From contig JADJSA010000002.1 of NCBI GenBank assembly GCA_016711925.1, positions 62,001 to 126,000 on the forward strand: a DNA stretch of 64,000 nt, written 5' to 3'. Positions 58,401-64,000 of the stretch are shown here, piece after piece. The translations under genes were made by a program, and so were the position numbers. Numbering within the stretch: the stretch's first letter is position 1; each line of letters opens with the position of its first letter. The stretch comes from Candidatus Methylophosphatis haderslevensis (lineage in GTDB: Bacteria > Pseudomonadota > Gammaproteobacteria > Burkholderiales > Rhodocyclaceae). Below the pieces are notes generated by a model that saw nothing but the letters and a program-made list of their open reading frames with translations, did no database searches and was not told the DNA's origin.

Positions 58401-59133
58401 AGCCGACAAATGCTTGCGACCGCTGTTGCGGGCTCTCCCGCGCCATGCTGTCGAGATAGACCGGCTCTATCAGCAGGGCCGCCGGATGTGCGGCCAGTCC
58501 GAAGGGCAGCGGCACACTCGGGGTCAGCACGATCTGCCCGGTATCGCGCGCCCGCTCGATCGACTTGCCCAGCACCGGATCGGCCAGCAGGTCAACACCC
58601 AGCGCCTTGTCGTTTGCCTTGTCACGCGGCGCCATGTGAGTGACCGCCAGCAGTTGTTCACGCTCACCCGCCGGCGTGATGGCGAAGTCCGGGTAGCCGC
58701 CGGCCCGCATGCTGGCCTCGAAGTTGCCCCGCAGGCCCGGCGCCACGCGCTGGCTATAGCCCATGCCGAGCGTCCCGAATGCGGACGGCCCGCTGTTGAG
58801 TCGCGACACATAGGTCGACCACTCGGATGCGGTCACCATGTCGCTCGCAGCAAAGAGACCGGTGGCGCCTCGCAGCAGCACCTCATTGGCGCGCAAGTCG
58901 CGGGCGATCCCATTCAGATAGCGGTCGGCACCCAGATGGAAGACAGTCTCGAATTCTCGCAACTCCACGCGCTGCAGCGCGTGCGAACTGCCGAAGGTCA
59001 GCACGATCCCGCCCAGCAGCACGGCCAGCCCCAGCAGCAGCGCGTTGCGGCGCTCGCGGCGAAGTCCGGTTTGCACGGAAAGGGCAATTGGCGCCGCCGG
59101 GTGCCCGGCGGCGAAGAAGGAGTCCCGGATCAT
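55474..59133 (-). CDS. CHASE-PAS(n)-GAF sensor histidine kinase
   Basis: 1219 residues. A membrane helix near 30-50 and another near 325-345 flank a periplasmic CHASE domain (LGMGYSQRVAPGLRG, LAVTHMAPRDKAND, FVLVDFESLARAG). Then at least three PAS/PAC units (about 370-760, each ending in an ITERR- or ISERKK-like joint), a GAF domain (about 780-930), HisKA with SHELRTPMHAIL (about 976) and HATPase with NLLSNAVKFTPQG and GGTGLGLAISREIV. There is no receiver at the C-terminus; the receivers are in the two following gene products. The ATG overlap with the next gene is four bases. CHASE ligands in general are small molecules; the ligand here is unknown. Confidence 0.88.
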   Translation of the reverse strand: MIRDSFFAAGHPAAPIALSVQTGLRRERRNALLLGLAVLLGGIVLTFGSSHALQRVELREFETVFHLGADRYLNGIARDLRANEVLLRGATGLFAASDMVTASEWSTYVSRLNSGPSAFGTLGMGYSQRVAPGLRGNFEASMRAGGYPDFAITPAGEREQLLAVTHMAPRDKANDKALGVDLLADPVLGKSIERARDTGQIVLTPSVPLPFGLAAHPAALLIEPVYLDSMARESPQQRSQAFVGFAFVLVDFESLARAGLDDLNREQNVRIIDATDMLARELFSSDSGNSMHGQTLATQRTLDMFGRKLRLEFERQGGFDSEIRGSTIALPSGIFASLLLALLTWHLGSSRARVQSQARRMTRDLHQSELGLQQSQALLSSVINGMPSGVVLKNEALQISLANRAFCDLLGCTAAEAIGRHCADVVDPGLARRLDVADLATLESGQEHVSELVLGEGDGNPRAYQVRKVSLPGDLPQVLAIYTDITERRRAEEQLRTSEMRWQSALEGAGDAVWDWNIVTDKLFLSRRWKEILGYAEAEIGDDLEEFSSRLHPEDRQRVFADVEDHIEGRTQVYSSEFRIRRKDGGYLWVVDRGRVVERDAAGRPSRMIGRFSDISERKKAEQALSESEARFRLMADSTPHLIWVADESRGCTYFNRTWLEFTGRTPEQERGDGWAEGVHPDDLGRCLSIYNNAFGVRRPFEMDYRLRRHDGQYRWVFDTGVPRFSASGEFAGYIGSCIDITDRRGMEAELRRNRDLLDAINRFQDEFIRDPDSGRVFENMLDWLLANARCEVGMIGEALVDADGTRFMRTLAISKLVVDNETGALRQENAPHVLELLDPATLFGSMLASDGSVVSNDAANDPRADRLPPYQPALENFAGLPIRSGNELIGMVGLANRLDGFDLAMLADLDPLLGTCAKLLLARRSDVARKQAEAELSRHRDNLREMVEEQTREARVARDDAERANRFKSEFLANMSHELRTPMHAILSFAKLGEARAAQEGAQKLNDYFGRIRASGDRLLALLNDLLDLSKLEAGKMELDLRPCALDSLLREIVREFDEIYRAKGVQLLVHDASALPDVSLDYGRVGQVLRNLLSNAVKFTPQGRTVEILWSVCEMPLGRRRDDRGLTQPGVEVVISDEGVGIPPTELERVFDKFVQSSRTRTGAGGTGLGLAISREIVEAHRGEIFARNNAKGGTDFVVRLPAALSCPAGRTQENQE

Positions 59134-59230
59134 CCCGCGTAAACGGCCGGCGCGCCGGCAACTTTAGGACCCCGGCATGACTGCCCGGCCGGTCGATGCG
59201 GCCGCCGAGGCGCCCGGTTCCGGCGCCGGA

Positions 59231-59602
59231 CTAGCCCCGGGCAAGGCCCCCGGCATAGGCGGCGATCGCCGCCAGCACAACATCGGACTCGCCGATCGGT
59301 GCAGCCAGATCGATCGCCAGCCGCGGATTCCTCAGCCGTGCCTGGTCGAGCAGCAGCGGCACATCGCGCTTGAGGTGCCCGGCCTGCGCGATGAACATCG
59401 GCACCACGACGATCCTGCCGCAACGCATGGCCAGTCCGTCGACCGCTTCCGCCAGGGTCGGCGGGAGGAACTCGAGGAACGCCAGTTCCATCTGCAACTG
59501 CGGGTGCGCCGTCCCGACCATCGCCGCAACCCGGCGCATCGGTTCGGCCCACTGCGGATCGCGCGCACCGTGGCCAAACAGGATCAGTCCGCTGGCGCTC
59601 AT
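59231..59602 (-). CDS. Sirohydrochlorin chelatase, short CbiX/SirB type
   Basis: 123 residues: GLILFGHGARDPQWAEPM at the start holds the metal-binding His of the short CbiX fold, and VVVPMFIAQAGHLKRDVP holds the second His. Short CbiX proteins dimerise and insert cobalt or iron (or nickel) into sirohydrochlorin. In an organism with NirB, which needs siroheme, the iron role (SirB) is the natural choice, although no other cobalamin or siroheme gene lies near to decide. It stands alone on the minus strand. The 265-bp spacer to the plus-strand regulator has no recognisable gene. Confidence 0.85.
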   Translation of the reverse strand: MSASGLILFGHGARDPQWAEPMRRVAAMVGTAHPQLQMELAFLEFLPPTLAEAVDGLAMRCGRIVVVPMFIAQAGHLKRDVPLLLDQARLRNPRLAIDLAAPIGESDVVLAAIAAYAGGLARG

Positions 59603-59867
59603 TGGCGAAGTCCGTCCGGCATGGTTCGCCGGGCAGGCGCGCGGGGGCCGGCGGCCGGCGCGGTAACGCCCGGCCGAACTCCTCGCGCGGCCAGACCAAT
59701 GCCGGGTGCCGGCGATCGTTGGCGCAGACTTCGATCAGCATGTTCCACTGCGGATCCTTCCCATCGGCTTGTCCAACCGCGAGCTTACCGCAGCGGCGGG
59801 CGGGCGGCCCCGCGACCGGCGTTCGCGCGATACAATCGCCAGACATCTGGGCCGGACGGGGGACACC

Positions 59868-60563
59868 GTGAACATACTGATCGTCGATGATCATCCTTTG
59901 ATCGTGCAGGGCCTGACCGTAGCGCTGCATGACATCGATCCAAGCGTCGAATCGGAAAGTGCCGGCAGTGCCGACCAGGCGCTGGCGGTGCTCGACCAGA
60001 ACAAACCGCTCGCGCTGATCCTGCTCGATCTCGGTCTGCCGGGTGCTGCGGGCCTCGATCTGCTGATCCGCATACGCGACAAGCGGCCGGAAGTGCCGGT
60101 GGTGGTGCTCTCCGCAAATGACGACCGGGAAATCGTGCTCGGCTCGCTCGACGCCGGCGCGATGGGTTTCATCTCCAAGCGTTCGGCGACGCCGGTGCTG
60201 GTGAGCGCGCTGCAACTGGTGCTTTCCGGCGGCGTCTACATCCCGCCGCAGGTTCTGGCGGCAGTGCCGGCATCCAAGCCGGTGGCGCCGCTCGGCACGT
60301 CGCCGACGCCCGAAGGGCGACGCGTCACGCCGAGCGATCTGGGGCTGACCGACCGCCAGGCAGAAGTGCTCGCGCTGCTGGTCGAAGGCAAGCCGAACAA
60401 GATCATTTGCCGCGAACTCAGCGTCTCGGAAGGAACGGTGAAGACGCACGTTTCGGCGATCCTGCGTGCCCTCAACGTCGGCAACCGTACCCAGGTGTTG
60501 TTTGCCCTGTCGCGTCTCGGCGTGCAATTGCCGGCACGGGTCGGCCGCCCGGCCGGGCGCTGA
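59868..60563 (+). CDS. NarL/FixJ-type response regulator
   Basis: 231 residues from a GTG at 59868 with GGGGGA upstream. Receiver: ILIVDDHPLIVQGL, phospho-Asp in LILLDLGLPGAAG and Lys in ISKRSATPV. A linker of about 30 Pro/Ala-rich residues is followed by a LuxR HTH: LTDRQAEVLALLVEGKPNK and GTVKTHVSAILRALNVGNRT. It is convergent with the hybrid kinase at 60726-62696, its likely partner, with a 162-bp spacer that holds nothing recognisable. The longer ATG start at 59706 lacks conservation. Confidence 0.9.
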   Translation: MNILIVDDHPLIVQGLTVALHDIDPSVESESAGSADQALAVLDQNKPLALILLDLGLPGAAGLDLLIRIRDKRPEVPVVVLSANDDREIVLGSLDAGAMGFISKRSATPVLVSALQLVLSGGVYIPPQVLAAVPASKPVAPLGTSPTPEGRRVTPSDLGLTDRQAEVLALLVEGKPNKIICRELSVSEGTVKTHVSAILRALNVGNRTQVLFALSRLGVQLPARVGRPAGR

Positions 60564-60725
60564 CCGCGTCCTGTCATCCGGTTGGCGGCGCAACGCGCCG
60601 ATACTGGAGCGCCCCGCGCCGCTTCGCCGGGCTCGGCCTTTGCCGCATGTCGCGCCGTTTCCCGGGCACAACCTCGAACCAGCACACCAGGTACAATCTT
60701 CGGGCGCGGTTTGCACTTGGCCGGC

Positions 60726-62696
60726 TCACGCAGCGGGTTGTTCCGTTCCGCGCAGCACCTGCGCGATCAGGCTTTCCAGGTCTTGCGGATGCACCGGCTT
60801 GGAGAGCATCGGGTAGCCGCTGCCGGCCAGGATGCGCAGGGTTTCCGGACTCGATTCCCCGGTCAGGATGATGCCGGGCAGGTTCGGGCCATAGCGTGCC
60901 CGCAGCAGGTTGAGCAGCGTTACGCCATCGTCGTCGTTGCCGAGCCGGTAATCGGTGACGACCAGATCCGGCAACCCCCCTTCGCCGCGCAGCGCAGCCT
61001 CGGCCTCGCGACTGGACGAGGCGAGGATCAACTCGGCGCCGCGCAGTTCAAGATAGCCTGCCAGCGCCAGCAGCACATCGCGCTCGTCATCCACCAGCAG
61101 CAGGCGGCGGCCGGCCAGCGGCGCCGGATCATCGTCCGCCGCGGCCAGCTCGGGAAGCGCCGCAACCGCTGCGACCCGCGGCACCAGAACCTCGAACACC
61201 GTGCCCTTGCCCAATACCGATCGCATCCGCAGCGGGTGCTCGAGCAGGTGGCACAGGCGGTCGACGATCGCCAGCCCCAGCCCCAGCCCCTTGTCATGGG
61301 CGCGTTCGGGCCGCCCGATCTGGATGAACTCGCGGAAGATCTCCTGCTGCTTCTCCGGCTCGATGCCGCGCCCGGAATCCCACACTTCGATGCCCAGCAG
61401 CGGCCCGCGGCGTCGGCAGCCCACGACCACGCCGCCGCGCGCGGTGTAGCGCAAGGCGTTCGATACCAGGTTGGAGAGAATGCGCATGAGCAGCAGCGGG
61501 TCGCTGCGCACCCACGCAGCGGTGGGCACGATCACCAGATCCAGACCGTTGGCCTGCGCGGTCGGGCGAAAGGTATCGCGGATGTTCGCCAGCAGCGGCC
61601 CGAGCGGCAGGTCTTCAAGGCGCGGCGTCACCGCCCCGGCATCGAGCTTGGAGATATCGAGCAGCGCCTCGATCACCGACTCGAGCGAATCGACGCCACG
61701 CCCGACGCCTTCGACCAGTTCGATCGTCGCCGGATCGGACACCCGCCGCCGCAGCGCATGCGAGAACATGCCGAGCGCCTGGAGCGGCTGGCGCAGATCA
61801 TGGCTGGCCGCGGCGAGAAACTGCGTCTTGGTCCGGTTGGCCAGTTCGGCGCGGTCCTTCTGCCGATGCAGTTCGGCGGTAGCGACGGCGATCCGCGCCT
61901 CGAGATTGTCGCGCGCCTCGGTGAGCGACTCGGCCATCTCGTTGATGCCGGACTCGAGCACCTTGAGCACGCCGCCGGCACGCACATCGGCCCGCGCCGA
62001 CAGGTTGCCGCGTTCGATTTCGGCCACCGTATCGGCCAGTTCGAGCACCGGGTTGGTTACGCCCTGGGCAAGCCAGCGTGCCAGCAGACCGGCCAGGAAC
62101 AAGCCCATCAGGGTGATCGCCGCGGCACCCAGCACCAGATCGCGCTTGCGCGCTTCCACATCGGCGCGCGAGATTTCGATGACCACGCTGCCTAGCGGCG
62201 GGGCGAGCGCGATGCTGTCGGGCGTGGCGGCGACCTCCTTGTCGAACGGATCGTCGCGCGCCGCCGATTGCTGACCGACCGGCGAGCTGAAGACCAGCCG
62301 CTCCCGATCCGCGCTGACCAGACCGGCGCTGCCAGGAAGCGGACGCTGGTTTGCTGCAATGCCCGCCAGCCGGCCCCTTGCGGCAAGCACCTCTCCCGCC
62401 GCATCCTGAATCGCCACGCCCGACAGATCGACCTCGCGCATGGTCGAGTCGGCGAGCTGGCGCAGCCGTTCACGATTGCCGGAGAACACGCCGTATTCCG
62501 AGGCCACCGCAAGCTGGCGCACCAGCGCATTGCCGCGGCTGAAGATCGATGTCTCGAGATCGGCGATCCGGTTGCGGGTGAAGTACCAGGCCAGCAGGAC
62601 GGCGATCAGCGTGGCCGGAATGATCGCGGCCAGCAGCACCCGGGTGCGGATGTCCAGTCGCTTCATGCTGATCGCTTGGGCGGCGCGGGGCGGCAT
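60726..62696 (-). CDS. Membrane hybrid sensor histidine kinase (HAMP-HisKA-HATPase-REC)
   Basis: 656 residues from the ATG at 62696 (MPPRAAQAISMKRLD); the ATG at 62666 is an alternative. Two membrane helices (about 20-40 and 185-205) flank a periplasmic sensor of about 140 residues. HAMP follows, then HisKA with ASHDLRQPLQALGMF (about 297-311), the DLRQPLQ variant often seen in kinases paired with LuxR regulators, HATPase with NLVSNALRYTARGG and LGLGLAIVDRL, and a C-terminal receiver with LLVDDERDVLLAL, the Asp in VVTDYRLGNDDDG and LSKPVHPQ. The gene follows the substrate-binding protein gene by seven bases, suggesting that protein may sense for it. Confidence 0.88.
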   Translation of the reverse strand: MPPRAAQAISMKRLDIRTRVLLAAIIPATLIAVLLAWYFTRNRIADLETSIFSRGNALVRQLAVASEYGVFSGNRERLRQLADSTMREVDLSGVAIQDAAGEVLAARGRLAGIAANQRPLPGSAGLVSADRERLVFSSPVGQQSAARDDPFDKEVAATPDSIALAPPLGSVVIEISRADVEARKRDLVLGAAAITLMGLFLAGLLARWLAQGVTNPVLELADTVAEIERGNLSARADVRAGGVLKVLESGINEMAESLTEARDNLEARIAVATAELHRQKDRAELANRTKTQFLAAASHDLRQPLQALGMFSHALRRRVSDPATIELVEGVGRGVDSLESVIEALLDISKLDAGAVTPRLEDLPLGPLLANIRDTFRPTAQANGLDLVIVPTAAWVRSDPLLLMRILSNLVSNALRYTARGGVVVGCRRRGPLLGIEVWDSGRGIEPEKQQEIFREFIQIGRPERAHDKGLGLGLAIVDRLCHLLEHPLRMRSVLGKGTVFEVLVPRVAAVAALPELAAADDDPAPLAGRRLLLVDDERDVLLALAGYLELRGAELILASSSREAEAALRGEGGLPDLVVTDYRLGNDDDGVTLLNLLRARYGPNLPGIILTGESSPETLRILAGSGYPMLSKPVHPQDLESLIAQVLRGTEQPAA

Positions 62697-62703
62697 GTCC
62701 GTC

Positions 62704-63621
62704 TCACTCTTTTTCCAGCCTCTGCAGTTCGGCGACCAGGGCCGCCTCCTCCGGCACCTTGAGATCGAGCGAGCGCGCCACCGTGCCATTGATGCTCACC
62801 CAGAAGGCGCGCGGGTACTGCGGCGCGGGCAGGCTGCCCGAGGCGAGCGCCCGCAGCACCATCTCGGCCGCCTGGCGGGCGTTCTGCTCCGGCGAGGAAA
62901 ACACCGCTGCCAGCGCGCCGGCCCGCACATACGCCGGCGAAAAACCGAATACCGGTTGATTCTTGCGATAGCTGGTCAGCAGCACGTTGGGCAGCGTCGA
63001 GGCGTTGAATACACTGGCATCGGGCAGGGCCAGTATCGAGTCGACTTCGCCGAGCAGCCGCTGCAGCGCCGGGTGCAGCTCGCGCGGCGCATTCACCACT
63101 TCGCGATACAAGGTCAGCCGCTGGTCGCGCGCGACGCCGGCCAGCGCAGCCACCTGCGGATCCCAGTCCGACCCGGCCAGCACACCGACCCGCGATCCAC
63201 CGGGCAGCATCAGCCGGATCAGGTTGAGCTGGCGCGAATAGGGCTGATCGAGAAACACCGCCGACACCGGCCGCGACGGCGTCGCCGCGGCGGCCACCGT
63301 CGCTTCGAACGCCTTGCGCGGCACCAGCGCGGCGACCACTGGCACCGCAGGCGATTCGCGCGCCAGCGCGGCGCCGAGCGCCCGCGTGCCGAGCGTCACG
63401 ATCAGTCCGGCGGCGGCCGGTTTCTCCTTGCGCTCGACCGCTTCGGCGGTCGTGTTCGTGCAATGCACATCTGCACCCAGCGCCTGGCGCAGCTCGCGCG
63501 CCGCATCGGTATACAGGCTGGAATTGTCGGACAGCACGACTTCGATTTCGACGGCTGCGGCGAACACCGGCAGCGCCAGCAGGAACAGCACCGCGCCGAA
63601 TGCGGCCCGCCAGGCGCGCAT
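62704..63621 (-). CDS. Periplasmic ABC-type substrate-binding-like protein
   Basis: 305 residues from the ATG at 63621, which starts a clean signal peptide (MRAWRAAFGAVLFLLALPVFA in outline: Arg, hydrophobic core, Ala at the cleavage). An ATG at 63684 would place 21 extra Arg-rich residues before it. The mature part has two alpha/beta lobes like the COG2984/type I binding proteins: IVTLGTRALGAAL, VFLDQPYSRQLNLIRLMLPG and VFGFSPAYVRAGALAAVFSS. No permease or ATPase genes accompany it; instead the next gene, seven bases on, is a sensor kinase, and the upstream gene encodes a TonB-dependent receptor. A sensing rather than transport role is inferred. Confidence 0.8.
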   Translation of the reverse strand: MRAWRAAFGAVLFLLALPVFAAAVEIEVVLSDNSSLYTDAARELRQALGADVHCTNTTAEAVERKEKPAAAGLIVTLGTRALGAALARESPAVPVVAALVPRKAFEATVAAAATPSRPVSAVFLDQPYSRQLNLIRLMLPGGSRVGVLAGSDWDPQVAALAGVARDQRLTLYREVVNAPRELHPALQRLLGEVDSILALPDASVFNASTLPNVLLTSYRKNQPVFGFSPAYVRAGALAAVFSSPEQNARQAAEMVLRALASGSLPAPQYPRAFWVSINGTVARSLDLKVPEEAALVAELQRLEKE

Positions 63622-63692
63622 CGGCCCACCCCGCAGGAGGGCAGGCGCAGCGCGCGCCAGAATCCGGTGGGCCAGATGCCTCATGACCAGCG

Positions 63693-64000
63693 CTAGAACT
63701 CCGTCCGCAGGCTGACGTACCAGAACGGGTCCGCCGGATTGGCCGGCCGGCCCGGCAGGCGCCATTCCTCGTGCCTCGGGCCGCCGTTGATCAGGCCGAC
63801 CGCCAGCTCGTTGTCGGTGCTGCCGGCGCGGAACCGCCAGGCGAGGCGCCCGTCCCAGGTGGTGTAGGAAGGTAGCGACTCGCTGTCCAGCCACTCCGTC
63901 GTGCCGACGTTGATCAGCGAAACCGTCGAGCTGAATCCGCGCCCGTAACGTTGCTGCCAGGTCAGGCTCGCGCTATAAGGCGGCGTGCTGCTGCGGCCGA
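63693..64000 (-). CDS. TonB-dependent outer-membrane receptor, C-terminal part (5' end outside window)
   Basis: 102 codons are visible, in frame from the window edge to TAG at 63693. The translation has the alternating pattern of outer-membrane beta strands (SASLTWQQRYG, WDGRLAWRF, NELAVGLINGG) and ends with WYVSLRTEF, whose terminal Phe and aromatic/hydrophobic alternation form the BAM insertion signal. This is the usual end of a TonB-dependent receptor barrel. The plug domain and TonB box are beyond the edge. The binding-protein gene follows in the same direction, so receptor, binding protein and kinase may form one unit. Confidence 0.75.
   Translation of the reverse strand, partial: GRSSTPPYSASLTWQQRYGRGFSSTVSLINVGTTEWLDSESLPSYTTWDGRLAWRFRAGSTDNELAVGLINGGPRHEEWRLPGRPANPADPFWYVSLRTEF

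Noticed and set aside
59603..59867. Minus-strand frame starting MLIEVCANDRRHPALVW
   Set aside because: It has no stop before running through the whole chelatase gene in another frame, and no family is recognised.
1..64000. tRNA, rRNA, CRISPR arrays, prophage or complete insertion sequences
   Set aside because: Looked for and not seen; all long stretches are accounted for by protein genes or the spacers described.

Overview
The window is GC-rich, densely packed bacterial DNA. Its gene content and order (a yhdP / carbon-nitrogen hydrolase / tldD block divergent from glnE, ybiB beside a NasA-type nitrate reductase, slyX, kup, GtrA-fused glycosyltransferase) point to a betaproteobacterium, most likely of the Rhodocyclales type. 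This is a judgement from protein families; no 16S or marker search was possible. I see no tRNA, rRNA, CRISPR array or intact transposon.

Layout. 1-2.7 kb: 3' end of a lytic transglycosylase, then a less GC-rich accessory pocket with a decayed integron-type integrase and a single-chain HTH / HATPase / STAS-like regulator whose start is overlapped by three 9-bp direct repeats. 2.7-9.3 kb: four minus-strand lipid-linked sugar genes (GT2-GtrA, two GT-C type membrane proteins, a frameshifted UbiA-like prenyltransferase) and aroG. 9.4-19.9 kb: tldD, a Nit hydrolase, yhdP and divergent glnE, with a HigBA-like toxin-antitoxin and a broken small membrane gene inserted between yhdP and nit. 19.9-29.8 kb: YdgA-like protein, a thioredoxin-permease pair, S4-domain protein (frameshifted), slyX, an MTA-salvage group (aminotransferase, mtnA, class II aldolase) around a BON-LysM protein, and a hybrid kinase. 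29.8-34.4 kb: WHy lipoprotein, tandem beta-hydroxyacid dehydrogenases, a REC-Hpt-REC protein, ybiB. 34.4-52.6 kb: nitrate assimilation split in two. nasA (frameshifted) is on the plus strand, and nasT-nrtABD-nirBD is on the minus strand about 8 kb further on. Between them lie alkB-ada, corA, kdpDE-kup and dsbB. 52.6-59.1 kb: three overlapping minus-strand genes for a multi-PAS kinase, a REC-RsbW-like protein and a REC-PAS-PP2C phosphatase. 59.2-64 kb: sirohydrochlorin chelatase, a LuxR-type regulator, a hybrid kinase, a periplasmic binding protein and the 3' end of a TonB-dependent receptor.

How it fits together. The nitrate genes form one pathway: NrtABD imports nitrate, NasA reduces it to nitrite, NirBD reduces nitrite to ammonium using siroheme, and the CbiX/SirB-type chelatase supplies siroheme iron. 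Control looks two-tiered. Sigma-54-like promoters precede nasT and nasA, and a leader between nasT and nrtA carries a hexaloop hairpin and an intrinsic terminator, as expected for ANTAR antitermination. GlnE links to the same nitrogen network.

Several conserved genes (UbiA-like, S4, nasA, and probably a small membrane protein) are each broken by an apparent short frame change. For at least the first three this is one base in a short C or G run. Consensus error is as likely as real decay. A family of dispersed intergenic repeats occurs at six places.
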